NCBI GenBank assembly: GCA_964522665.1 | Contig: CAZFVY010000002.1 | Coordinates: forward strand, 1-64,000 | Direction: 5' to 3' | Length of the DNA: 64,000 nt | From: CAZFVY01 sp964522665 | GTDB taxonomy: Bacteria > Verrucomicrobiota > Verrucomicrobiia > Limisphaerales > CAZFVY01 | Shown here: piece by piece, positions 36,880 to 44,501 of the stretch | Layout: each line of letters opens with the position of its first letter | Position numbering within the stretch: position 1 is the stretch's first letter | Notes under the pieces: model-generated | Database searches by the model: none | Told to the model about the DNA's origin: nothing | The model's input: only the letters and a program-made list of their open reading frames with translations | Position numbers and translations under genes: made by a program

Positions 36880-37812
36880 ATGCCATTTATTGCTTCTGGG
36901 AATACCAACAAACGAGTAACCACAACCCGGGCCGGTCGCGGGGCAGAATCGACCGTCCGTGAGAACGTTTCGGAAGACTCCTCGGCGCCGCGTGGTCGCC
37001 CCCATTTCGGAACGGTCCACGACGAACCGAGTCTCAATCGCCATTACCGCGCGGCGTTCACGTTGATTGAGCTTTTGGTCGTGATCGCCATCATCGCGAT
37101 TCTCGCCAGCATGTTGCTCCCGGCTTTATCGCGCGCCAAAGAGCAGGCGCGGCAGCTCAAATGTCTGAGCAATCTCAAGCAAATCGGACTCTCGAATTGG
37201 ATGTATTTCAGCGACGAGAACAAGCCAGTGAACTATGACGCCTGGCCCGATCTTTGGATGCGCCGTTTGCTCGAAAAGTATTCCGCGATTGAACAAGTCC
37301 GCACCTGTCCCTCCGCGCCGGAACGCTCCGCCCAGCAGTTGCGCGTCGATTCGTCTCCGGAGGGTTGGGTCAACCGCAGTTGGCTGGTTTCCGACGGAAC
37401 GCGAGCCTACCAGGGCGGCTATGCGCTCAACGGCTACCTTTACACGCTCAGCCCGTATGGTGATCCGACAAACTTTTTCCGCGCCGAAGCGGACGTTTCC
37501 GTGCCCGTGAAAACGCCGTTCTTTGCCGACGCCATTTGGGTGGATGCCTGGCCGACCCCAGCTGATCGGCCCGCGCGAAACCTGTCGAACGGCGATCAAT
37601 TTACCGGAGGCGGTCTTTCCCGGATTGCGATTCCGCGCCACGCCGCTTCGCTCAGCGCCGCCTCGAAGAATTTTGACCCCAAGAATCTTCTCCCCGGCGC
37701 GGTCAACGTCGCCTTCGCGGATAATCACGTCGAGACCGTCCGACTGGAGCGCCTCTGGGACCTGAATTGGCACAAGAACTGGGTTGCCCCGACGACGCGC
37801 CCGGGGCGTTGA
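36880..37812 (+). CDS. Type II secretion/pilin-like protein with N-terminal methylation motif
   Basis: 310-residue pseudopilin-type protein. The prepilin signal is AAFTLIELLVVIAIIAILASMLLPAL with Phe at residue 60 and the conserved Glu at +5; the residue before the cleavage site is Ala instead of Gly. The 59-residue leader is long; ATG 36880 is the only ATG upstream of the motif, so the true start could be a rare codon nearer to it. The body has the KEQARQLKCLSNLKQIGLSNWMYFSDEN block of DUF1559-like verrucomicrobial proteins and ends with a degenerate H-X9-DG motif (VAFADNHVE). Dozens of such proteins per genome are usual in this phylum. Confidence 0.85.
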   Translation: MPFIASGNTNKRVTTTRAGRGAESTVRENVSEDSSAPRGRPHFGTVHDEPSLNRHYRAAFTLIELLVVIAIIAILASMLLPALSRAKEQARQLKCLSNLKQIGLSNWMYFSDENKPVNYDAWPDLWMRRLLEKYSAIEQVRTCPSAPERSAQQLRVDSSPEGWVNRSWLVSDGTRAYQGGYALNGYLYTLSPYGDPTNFFRAEADVSVPVKTPFFADAIWVDAWPTPADRPARNLSNGDQFTGGGLSRIAIPRHAASLSAASKNFDPKNLLPGAVNVAFADNHVETVRLERLWDLNWHKNWVAPTTRPGR

Positions 37813-38163
37813 GCCAGCGGTCGGCGGCGCCGACAAGAAAAGCCGCGCCCGCCCTCGATTTCTGTTCGTATCGTGGCGAAAACAGAATTCTCTGCAAAAA
37901 CCGAGCCGATCTGGTCAAAACGCAACAGTCGCGTCTCGCCCGGGTTGGCCGTCACCAGCGCCGTTTTAGGGCAAAACCGCCGCCAATTTCGACGTCGAAC
38001 GACTGTGCGCGCTAAAACCGCCCCGGCCTCCTATTCTCTGGCACACCCGATGCTTAACCACTTTCAGGCAAGCTTTTCGGTCGGAGCAATCTGCGGGTTG
38101 CGGAATCCGACGAGGTTCTCGAACAGCGGGCACGGTCGAGAACACCCATGATTGCGCGCCGTC

Positions 38164-38355
38164 CGTGCCAATAATTCCGGTCGTGAGCCGGACTTGGCAC
38201 GGCGTCGCGTTCAGATTGAAGCTGACGGTTTATCAAGCCACGCGGGCACATTTGGTTTAGGGCTGGCCGGTTTTTTACAGGATTTGCCTCGGCATAGTTG
38301 GGCCGGAGGAATGACAGGCGGCGTGGACTCTCGTTGTCCACGCCGCGTCGTTTTT
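38164..38355 (+). ncRNA. Candidate structured small RNA
   Basis: A composite hairpin at 38164-38201 (outer stem CGTGCCAA/TTGGCACG, a small internal loop, inner stem TCCGG/CCGGA, 7-base loop) is followed about 115 bases later by a strong intrinsic terminator, with no open reading frame of note between them. This layout suggests a short non-coding transcript. The 5' end is unknown and no known RNA family was recognised. Confidence 0.35.
38318..38355 (+). terminator. Intrinsic terminator
   Basis: Perfect 10-bp stem GCGGCGTGGA (38318-38327) / TCCACGCCGC (38337-38346), 9-base loop, then GTCG and a run of five T. It is 505 bases past the pilin-like stop, so it probably serves another transcript. 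Confidence 0.75.
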
Positions 38356-38365
38356 GGGGACCAAC

Positions 38366-38398
38366 TTTTGACCGCGGATTACGCGGATTTCACGGATA
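38366..38398 (+). repeat. 33-bp perfect inverted repeat, left arm
   Basis: Reverse complement of 38446-38478 with no mismatch over 33 bases and a 47-base spacer. The arm is built from tandem 9-10-mers of the type CGCGGATTA, CGCGGATTT, CACGGATA. It starts 11 bases after the T-run of the terminator. Confidence 0.95.
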
Positions 38399-38445
38399 GG
38401 AACCGGCCAAAGGGGATTCGAAAACGAGACCCTTCTTCCCGTTTT

Positions 38446-38478
38446 TATCCGTGAAATCCGCGTAATCCGCGGTCAAAA
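38446..38478 (-). repeat. 33-bp perfect inverted repeat, right arm
   Basis: Pairs perfectly with 38366-38398. It ends 6 bases before the stop of the GxxExxY gene, so it lies directly at that gene's 3' side and could also act as a transcription terminator. Confidence 0.95.
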
Positions 38479-38484
38479 TTCCGA

Positions 38485-38871
38485 TCACCGGGTCTGGGAG
38501 CCAGGATCGTCCCGCGCAACCCTCTTCCACTCGAGCTTGGCATTTTTGAAGTTAAGCAGCAGCGCGACTTCCAAGCCGGTTATGCTCAGGTAACCAAGCA
38601 TTTGGGCGAGGTGCGTATCATTAAACCCCGTGACGACTTTTGGGTCGGCGACGACCTTGCCGTCAACGATCAAGTCCGGCACGAGTTTGCCGATGAACTG
38701 AGTCCGGTAATGGACCGGGAATTCCCGCTGTTGTTCGATCGTATGTCCGCGCGCCCGCAACTCGATGACCAATGCGTTTTCGTATAGCTTTTCATCGAGG
38801 CCAAGTCTCAGAGCGTTTAGCACGGTCATCGCGGCGCCAATAATCGATTTGGTCACGTCCTCGTGTTTCAC
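38485..38871 (-). CDS. GxxExxY protein (PD-(D/E)XK nuclease superfamily)
   Basis: 128-residue protein of the GxxExxY family, common in Verrucomicrobiota and placed in the PD-(D/E)XK nuclease superfamily. The name motif is GLDEKLY (about 24-30); the pattern HLAQMLGYLSITGLEVALLLNF near the C-terminus is also typical. The nuclease-like core reads PDLIVDGKVVADPK: the first Asp and the final Lys are present, but the usual Glu of the VELK motif is Asp. Start is GTG. Inverted-repeat units of one family border the gene on both sides. Function unknown; possible association with DNA repeats. Confidence 0.88.
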   Translation of the reverse strand: MKHEDVTKSIIGAAMTVLNALRLGLDEKLYENALVIELRARGHTIEQQREFPVHYRTQFIGKLVPDLIVDGKVVADPKVVTGFNDTHLAQMLGYLSITGLEVALLLNFKNAKLEWKRVARDDPGSQTR

Positions 38872-38883
38872 GGACGGAAATTA

Positions 38884-38903
38884 ACCGCGGATTTCACGGA
38901 TTA
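38884..38903 (+). repeat. Shortened copy of the GxxExxY-flanking repeat
   Basis: ACCGCGGATTTCACGGATTA matches the left arm of the 33-bp inverted repeat with one internal unit missing. It lies 13 bases upstream of the GxxExxY start codon, inside its leader. Confidence 0.75.
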
Positions 38904-38982
38904 AGATGGTCGGGGAATCGCACGTTGGGATTCCTCGCGAATCCGCCGGTCCGCAGAGTCCGCGTCGTGCGCGGAAATGGAA

Positions 38983-39366
38983 TCAGAGCCGTTCGCGGCC
39001 GGAGTAGCCGGAGGTGAGGTCGTGCCAGTGGTCCACGTCATCCTCACCGTGCTCCCAGCAGAGAAAAACCTCTTTGCCGCCGATGACGGCGGGGAAATCG
39101 ATCAGGCCGCGGTCGAGGTCCTTGATTTGGATCTCACGTTTCTGAAATTCGACCGCCACGCTCTTCAATTCGGCGAGAATGCGCACCCAGCGGTTGACCT
39201 GTTTGCCCCCAATGTCGGCGCCGTTCGAGAGGAGCGTTGTAAGCTTTTGGTCCACTTCAACCAACTCGTCACGCAACCGGGTAAGCTCGGCCAACCACTC
39301 GCGAATCTGTGGCAGGAGCTCACGGGCCTCGTCCCGCGTGTAGTGCTTGCGAAATTTGAACCCCAT
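38983..39366 (-). CDS. DUF2203 family protein
   Basis: 127-residue cytoplasmic protein matching DUF2203. It begins FRKHYTRDEARELLPQIREWL, has a helical, possibly coiled-coil N-terminal half, and carries the family C-terminal pattern VQIKDLDRGLIDFP-like then VFLCWEHGEDDVDHWHDLTSGYSGR. No enzyme motif is evident. It starts 3 bases after the stop of the TPR lipoprotein gene and is probably cotranscribed with it. Confidence 0.9.
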   Translation of the reverse strand: MGFKFRKHYTRDEARELLPQIREWLAELTRLRDELVEVDQKLTTLLSNGADIGGKQVNRWVRILAELKSVAVEFQKREIQIKDLDRGLIDFPAVIGGKEVFLCWEHGEDDVDHWHDLTSGYSGRERL

Positions 39367-39369
39367 GCG

Positions 39370-41151
39370 TCACTTGCCCGACTTATTCGGCGCCGGCATG
39401 GCTTTCAGTTTCTTGCTGACCTCGTCGTTCGCCTCCAGCTCGACCGATTTTTGCCACGCGTCATGGGCCTGCTCGAATTGTTTCAAAGCCGCCTGGATGT
39501 CTCCCAAGTGATCGTAAAGCGTGGCGTCAGGGTCCTTCTCCACTTTCACCGCCTCCAATAGATAGGGCAACGCCTCGCGCGGTTGTTTGAGCTTGTAGAG
39601 CACCCAACCCAGGCTGTCCAAAAACGCGGCATTCCCTGGCTCGAGTTTATTCGCCTTTTCGATCAGTTTGCGCGCTTCCGGCAGATTTACGCCGCGGTCG
39701 GCCCACATATATCCGAGGTAATTGAGCGCGTCCGCGAAGTCCGGAGCGATCCCCAGGCATTTGTGAAAAATCTTCTCCGCCTGCGCGAAGTCGCCCTTGC
39801 GTTCATACGCGGCGCCGAGTTGAAAATAGAAAACCTGGTTCAGACGCTCCGGCTCGTTCGTCTTGGCCACCGCCTCCGCGGCGGCGTACGCCTTGATGGC
39901 GTCGTCGTAGCGCTTGAGTTTGGCGAGGGCAAAAGCGGTGTGAAATTCGAGGAGGAAGTTTTCCTTGAACTTTTCCCGGGCCTTTTTCAGCACGTCCAGG
40001 GCCTCGTCCGGTTTGTTCAGGGCGACCCGCAGTTCGGCGAGTTCATAATAGACCGGCTCGAACGCGGGATTGAGAGCGAGGACTTTCTCGAAGTACCCGG
40101 CCGCGTCAACGTAGTTGGTTTGATCGTAAGCGATGCTGCCAAGAAAGAAGTAAGCCTGCGGATTATTGGGATTATCCCGGGCGATCGCCTGCATCTGTTG
40201 GGCGGCGAGTTCCTGTTTGCCGCGCCGCAAATAGACTTCGGTCAACTTCTCGCGAATCATCGGCATATTCGGGAATCGTTCCAACAATTGAAGATAGATG
40301 CCTTCAGACTTCGCCAATTCACCGGCGACCCGATAGCCATCGGCCATTTTTTCAAGCAGCAAGACATTTTGCGGGCGGAGTTTGGCGGCCCGGTCAAGGA
40401 GTTCGAGGGACCTCGGTTTGACCGCGTCCGCTTGATCCGGCTGCAACTGGCGGAAATTCGCGTAGATTTCGGCCAACTCAATGAGATAGCCGGCGTCGGG
40501 CGCCGGCTGCCGCGCGGCGTCATCGAGTACCGTCAGCGCCTCCTTCGGCTGCTTCTTCTGCAGGTAAATCTGAGCCAGATTCTGGTAGGCCATCAACGAA
40601 CCGGGCGATTTCTTGATCGCGATTCGATCCGCCGCCGCCGCCGCCTCGGTCTTGCCCAACTGGGAATTGACGTAACCAAGCCAGGAAAAAAGCGCGCCGG
40701 AGGCGGTCGGCAGCGCCGTGCCGGCGACGAGGAGCTCGAGGGCTTTGGCGGGTTTCTTCTCCTCGACGTAGCGGCGGACGACCTGAAGGATGAGCGACTC
40801 GTTGCTCGGGTCGGCCAGCGCGGACTGAGCGAAATGATCCAGGGCCTTATCGGGCTGGTCATTCAACTCCTGACTGATCCCGGCGCCGAAATGGGCAAAC
40901 GCCTGGACGCGCCGTTCCATCTCGGCGTCATCGTCATCGGCGTCGCCTCTTGAGCGGGCGAAAGCCTCCGCGTCAGCGGGTGACCCTACGGAGGAACCTC
41001 GGGGGCCGCCGGCGCCGCGGACGAGCCTCGTGGCACCCCGCAATTCCCCTGGCGCTACGCCGTCGGCGGATTTATCCGCCACCGCGCAACCCGCCAGAAC
41101 GAGGCCCGCCAAAGCCAGAACGATTGTCCCAGAGTAAAAGCTCCGTCTCAT
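39370..41151 (-). CDS. TPR-repeat lipoprotein
   Basis: 593-residue envelope protein. Lipobox LVLAGC places the lipidated Cys at residue 22. A variable linker follows, then about a dozen tetratricopeptide repeats from residue 100 to 570 (for example NPAFEPVYYELAELRVALNKPDEAL and FADALNYLGYMWADRG). Such proteins act as scaffolds in secretion, pilus or envelope complexes; a specific partner cannot be named. Hairpins at 41182-41232 lie between it and the small ribosomal-protein gene upstream. Confidence 0.9.
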   Translation of the reverse strand: MRRSFYSGTIVLALAGLVLAGCAVADKSADGVAPGELRGATRLVRGAGGPRGSSVGSPADAEAFARSRGDADDDDAEMERRVQAFAHFGAGISQELNDQPDKALDHFAQSALADPSNESLILQVVRRYVEEKKPAKALELLVAGTALPTASGALFSWLGYVNSQLGKTEAAAAADRIAIKKSPGSLMAYQNLAQIYLQKKQPKEALTVLDDAARQPAPDAGYLIELAEIYANFRQLQPDQADAVKPRSLELLDRAAKLRPQNVLLLEKMADGYRVAGELAKSEGIYLQLLERFPNMPMIREKLTEVYLRRGKQELAAQQMQAIARDNPNNPQAYFFLGSIAYDQTNYVDAAGYFEKVLALNPAFEPVYYELAELRVALNKPDEALDVLKKAREKFKENFLLEFHTAFALAKLKRYDDAIKAYAAAEAVAKTNEPERLNQVFYFQLGAAYERKGDFAQAEKIFHKCLGIAPDFADALNYLGYMWADRGVNLPEARKLIEKANKLEPGNAAFLDSLGWVLYKLKQPREALPYLLEAVKVEKDPDATLYDHLGDIQAALKQFEQAHDAWQKSVELEANDEVSKKLKAMPAPNKSGK

Positions 41152-41181
41152 GCTTTCGAGGACTGATGGGAACCACTCTCG

Positions 41182-41232
41182 CGTGGCCGCGCGGCCACGT
41201 CAAACGCCCGCGGAAACCTCGCTTCCCGCGGG
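41182..41232 (-). terminator. Two hairpins between the bS22-like and TPR genes
   Basis: A 7-bp stem CCCGCGG/CCGCGGG (41207-41213 with 41226-41232) begins 7 bases past the bS22-like stop. A perfect 18-bp palindrome with half-site CGTGGCCGC occupies 41182-41199, 31 bases before the TPR start codon. The first could terminate the small gene; the second could be an operator or a second terminator stem. Confidence 0.4.
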
Positions 41233-41238
41233 GGGCGA

Positions 41239-41340
41239 TTACTTCTGCCAGGTGCGCTTCTTATGGCGATTAGCGCGCAACTGCTTGCGGCGTTTATGTT
41301 TGTTAATCTTCGCCTTACGTCGCTTCTTTAGTGAACCCAT
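41239..41340 (-). CDS. 33-residue bS22-like (AURKAIP1/COX24-type) ribosomal protein
   Basis: Very small, extremely basic protein starting MGSLKKRRKAKINKHKRRKQ, ending in HKKRTWQK and then TAA. The GS-x-KKRRK start and the KHKRRKxLRxxRHKKR pattern match the AURKAIP1/COX24 domain shared by mitochondrial mS38 and the bacterial small-subunit protein bS22. It should sit on the 30S ribosome. Of 33 residues, about 18 are Lys, Arg or His. ATG 41340 is the only start. No strong Shine-Dalgarno was seen. It is short enough to be missed by length-filtered annotation. Confidence 0.85.
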   Translation of the reverse strand: MGSLKKRRKAKINKHKRRKQLRANRHKKRTWQK

Positions 41341-41359
41341 ATTTGTCGTTTACCGTGTC

Positions 41360-42247
41360 CTAATATACCACTTTGTTGAGCGGATACTCAATAATTCCTT
41401 CAGCTCCCGCCGCCTTGAGCTGCGGGATAATCTCCCGGACGATGTGTTCGTCGATGATCGTTTCCACCGCAACCCAACCCGGCAAGCTCAAGCTGGAAAC
41501 CGTTGGATTACGCAAGGACGGCAAACTTTGCAACAAATTTGCCAGATTCTTTTCAGCGATGTTCATCTTGAGGCCGACTTTGGCCTCGGCTTCCAACGCG
41601 CCTTTCAAGAGCAACGCGAGCGTTTCCATCTTCTTGCGCTTCCACTTGTTTTTCCACGCGTCATGGTTGGCGATCAGTCGCGGCGTCGAGGCCAGCAGCG
41701 TGTCCACGATGCGCAGCTTATTGGCCCGCAGCGAGGAACCGGTCTCGGTTAATTCGACGATCGCGTCCACCAACTCGTGCGCCTTGAATTCGGTCGCGCC
41801 CCAGGAAAACTCGACTTCCGCCTTCACGCCATGCCGGCGCAAATATTGCCGTGTCAGATGCACGACCTCGGTCGCGATGCGCTTGCCCTTCAAATCGCGG
41901 ACCGATTTGATCGGCGACTGTTCGGGAACCGCCAACACCCAACGGGCCGGTTGACGCGTCGCCTTACTAAAGAGCAACTCGGCCACCTCATGGACCGACG
42001 AACCGCACTCCTGAATCCAATCATGGCCGGTGATGCCGCAGTCCAGGTAGCCATGTTCGACGTACCGACCAATCTCCTGCGCCCGGATCAAACGAATTTC
42101 CATCTCCTCGTCGTCCACATAGGGGACGTACGAACGGCTGCTGACCTGGATGTTGAATCCGGCCTTCGCCATTTTTTCCACCGTCGCGTCCTGCAAACTG
42201 CCTTTCGGCAGCCCGAAGCGCAAAATACACTTTTCGTTTTTCTTCAT
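41360..42247 (-). CDS. hisG: ATP phosphoribosyltransferase, long form
   Basis: First enzyme of histidine biosynthesis, joining ATP and PRPP. The 295-residue length and the C-terminal ACT-like regulatory domain (about 220-295) mark the long, HisZ-independent form. Motifs: LRFGLPKGSLQDAT at the N-terminus, DCGITGHDWIQE, the PRPP-loop region DAIVELTETGSSLRANKL near residue 165, and TVSSLSLPGWVAVETIIDE in the regulatory domain. No other his gene is in the window. It starts 10 bases after the purN stop. Confidence 0.96.
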   Translation of the reverse strand: MKKNEKCILRFGLPKGSLQDATVEKMAKAGFNIQVSSRSYVPYVDDEEMEIRLIRAQEIGRYVEHGYLDCGITGHDWIQECGSSVHEVAELLFSKATRQPARWVLAVPEQSPIKSVRDLKGKRIATEVVHLTRQYLRRHGVKAEVEFSWGATEFKAHELVDAIVELTETGSSLRANKLRIVDTLLASTPRLIANHDAWKNKWKRKKMETLALLLKGALEAEAKVGLKMNIAEKNLANLLQSLPSLRNPTVSSLSLPGWVAVETIIDEHIVREIIPQLKAAGAEGIIEYPLNKVVY

Positions 42248-42257
42248 GCTCGAGAAC

Positions 42258-42905
42258 TTAGGCCAGGAGATCGGCCGGGCGCGGCGCCCAGCGGCTGACG
42301 CGACCTTCCACCCGAATCCGGCCGTCGGCCCACGCCGCGATCACCGCGGGATAGAGATTGTGCTCCGCCCGCTGAATCCGCTCATGCAGCGTCGCCGCCG
42401 TGTCTGAATCAAAGACCGGCACCGTGTCCTGACCAAGAATTGCGCCGGTATCGACGCCCTGATCCACCAAGTGGACGGTGCAACCGGTCACCTTCACTCC
42501 ATGCTCGAGCGCCTGTTTCCAGGCCTCCAGCCCGGGGAACGCCGGCAGCAGCGAGGGGTGGATATTGACGACCTTTTGCGGAAATGCACGCAGGAAATCG
42601 CCTTTCAGGATTCTCATGAACCCGGCGAGCACCACCAAGTCCACTTCGGCCTGGCGCAAGGCGTCGATAAACGCGCGTTCGGCGTTCTCGTCCAATTTCG
42701 TGCGATACGGCCCCGGCGGGACGAATTGCGCGGGCAGCCCGCGGGCTTGCGCCCGGCTAAGGATGCCGGCGTCCGGCACGTCGCTGAGCACGATCGCGAT
42801 CCGCGCGCGCGCGGCGCCACTTTCACAGGCGTCGGCAATCGCGCTTAGGTTCGAGCCTCTGCCCGAGCCAAGCACGCCCAGCTTAAAATCTGATTCACGT
42901 TTCAA
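42258..42905 (-). CDS. purN: Phosphoribosylglycinamide formyltransferase
   Basis: Transfers formyl from 10-formyltetrahydrofolate to GAR in purine synthesis. The 215-residue protein has LGVLGSGRGSNLSAI at the N-terminus, LAGFMRIL, the catalytic NIHPSLLPAFPG (Asn and His), and HLVDQGVDTGAILGQ with the catalytic Asp. The start is TTG 42905, the only codon placing the N-terminus correctly, with no clear ribosome binding site. Divergent from the SDR gene across 88 bases. Confidence 0.95.
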   Translation of the reverse strand: MKRESDFKLGVLGSGRGSNLSAIADACESGAARARIAIVLSDVPDAGILSRAQARGLPAQFVPPGPYRTKLDENAERAFIDALRQAEVDLVVLAGFMRILKGDFLRAFPQKVVNIHPSLLPAFPGLEAWKQALEHGVKVTGCTVHLVDQGVDTGAILGQDTVPVFDSDTAATLHERIQRAEHNLYPAVIAAWADGRIRVEGRVSRWAPRPADLLA

Positions 42906-42993
42906 TCAAGGGTCCGTTCGACGGTTATTGACCGCGGGGATTGCGCCGGAGAATATATTGGCCGCGCAAGGACAGAATCCGCGCATAAAATAT

Positions 42994-43752
42994 ATGTCTG
43001 ACAAGAAATTGCAAAACAAAGTGGCGCTGATTACGGGCGCCAGCAAAGGATTGGGCCGGGCCATGGCCGTCGCTCTCGGCGCCGCCGGCGCCCGCCTGGC
43101 GCTCGTGTCCCGCAATCTCGAGCAATTAAACGAAACCGCCGCCGCCGTACGCGCCACGGGAGCGGAAGCTGAGGTTTTCGCGGCCGATTTGACCGACGAA
43201 CAGCAGGTGCTCGACTTGGAAAAGCGATTTGCCGACGCCTTTGGCGATTTGCACATCCTGATCAACAACGCGGGCATAAATATTCGCAAGCCGGTGACCG
43301 ACTTCACCCTCGACGAGTGGTACCGGATTATCGATACGAACCTCACCGCCGTCTTTCTTATGTGTCGCTCCTTCGTGCCGCGGATGAAGGGCCACGGCTA
43401 CGGGCGAATCATCAACCTGACGTCGATCATGAGCCACGTTGGCTTGCCGGACCGGTCGCCCTACTGCGCGAGCAAGGCCGGCCTCTTGGGGTTCACCCGG
43501 GTGTTGGCGTTGGAATTGGCGGGCGAGGCGATTACGGTCAACGCGATCAGCCCCGGGCCTTTCGCCACGGAAATGAATACCGCGATCATCCAAAACCCCG
43601 CCGCGAACCAGCAGTTTATCTCGCGTATTCCGCTCGGCCGCTGGGGCAAAATCGAAGAGGTCGGACAATTGGCGGTCTATCTCTGCTCGGAAGACGCTGG
43701 CTTTGTCACGGGCACGGATATTGTGATCGATGGCGGATGGTGCGCGATTTGA
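42994..43752 (+). CDS. SDR-family oxidoreductase (gluconate 5-dehydrogenase-like)
   Basis: Short-chain dehydrogenase of 252 residues, cytoplasmic and NAD(P)-dependent. Cofactor motif ALITGASKGLGRAMA, NNAG near residue 90, the catalytic Ser in NLTSIMSHVG and the YCASKAG Tyr/Lys pair, and the usual C-terminal FVTGTDIVIDGGW. Similarity of layout suggests gluconate 5-dehydrogenase or a ketoacyl-reductase relative; the substrate is not resolved. ATG 42994 gives the family N-terminus KLQNKVALITG. Monocistronic by spacing. Confidence 0.9.
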   Translation: MSDKKLQNKVALITGASKGLGRAMAVALGAAGARLALVSRNLEQLNETAAAVRATGAEAEVFAADLTDEQQVLDLEKRFADAFGDLHILINNAGINIRKPVTDFTLDEWYRIIDTNLTAVFLMCRSFVPRMKGHGYGRIINLTSIMSHVGLPDRSPYCASKAGLLGFTRVLALELAGEAITVNAISPGPFATEMNTAIIQNPAANQQFISRIPLGRWGKIEEVGQLAVYLCSEDAGFVTGTDIVIDGGWCAI

Positions 43753-43932
43753 CGGAATCAAGGCGGTCTCCTAGTTTGCACTCGCCGAGCCTGGAATCGG
43801 CCGGCGGAAGTGGCCAGCCGACCCGCGACCAGCCCGCGTGAGTTCACGCGCCGACGGCGCTCTGGACTCTGCGCAGTTGCTGTCCGCGTAGGCTTTGTGT
43901 ATTTTGCCGCCGCAATGTTTGGGAATGAAACC

Positions 43933-44496
43933 ATGACTGATGAGGCTAACGAAGTGAACAAAACGGAACCGACCTCCGCGCCGGCTGACTCCCCTTCCAC
44001 GGCGGGTCAGACGCCCGCGGACGCGCGGCAGATCGAGGAATGGAAAAACAAGGCCGCGAAAGCCGACGACTACTGGGAACGGTTGCTGCGGATCACCGCG
44101 GACCTCGATAATTTCAAGAAGCGCGCCGCCCGGGAGCGCCAGGAGGCGGTCAAGTTCGCCAATGAGGCGCTCCTGGAAAAACTCGTCCCGGCGCTCGATA
44201 ATTTCGACATGGCGGTCGCTGCGGCGCAGAATCCGAAGAGCGGGGCCGATTCCATCAAGACCGGCATCTCGATGATCTACCAACAATTGAAGGGCGTGCT
44301 CACGGACGCCGGCTTGGAAGAGATTATCGCGACCAACCAAGCGTTCAACCCGAGCATTCATGAAGCGGTCTCCGAGCAAGAATCGGCGGAGGCGCCTGAC
44401 GGCCACGTATTGCAGCAACTGCGCAAGGGTTATAAACTGAGGGACCGCCTCTTGCGGCCGGCCACGGTGATCGTGGCCAAAAAGCCAGCCTCTTGA
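43933..44496 (+). CDS. grpE: Nucleotide exchange factor GrpE
   Basis: Cochaperone releasing ADP from DnaK. About 187 residues from ATG 43933, which has GGGAA 7 bases upstream; ATG 43915 is an alternative adding six residues. An acidic, Pro/Thr-rich N-terminal tail is followed by the long coiled coil (WKNKAAKADDYWERLLRITADLDNFKKRAARE) and the C-terminal beta head with NPSIHEAVSEQES and GYKLRDRLLRPATVIVA. It overlaps the dnaJ reading frame region and is cotranscribed with dnaJ. No CIRCE element was found upstream and dnaK is not in the window. Confidence 0.95.
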   Translation: MTDEANEVNKTEPTSAPADSPSTAGQTPADARQIEEWKNKAAKADDYWERLLRITADLDNFKKRAARERQEAVKFANEALLEKLVPALDNFDMAVAAAQNPKSGADSIKTGISMIYQQLKGVLTDAGLEEIIATNQAFNPSIHEAVSEQESAEAPDGHVLQQLRKGYKLRDRLLRPATVIVAKKPAS

Positions 44497-44501
44497 TTCT
44501 C

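Larger units (their letters stand above)
37813..38484. other. 672-bp gene-less stretch
   Basis: No protein gene is supported here. The first 300 bases show nothing recognisable. From about 38160 it holds a two-part hairpin, then an intrinsic terminator and the 33-bp inverted repeat described separately. No tRNA, tmRNA, SRP RNA or RNase P signature was found. Confidence 0.6.

Noticed and set aside
37813..38160. tRNA, tmRNA, SRP RNA or RNase P RNA in the gene-less stretch
   Set aside because: None of the conserved core sequences of these RNAs is present.
43753..43932. CIRCE heat-shock operator before grpE
   Set aside because: No TTAGCACTC-N9-GAGTGCTAA or close variant is present.
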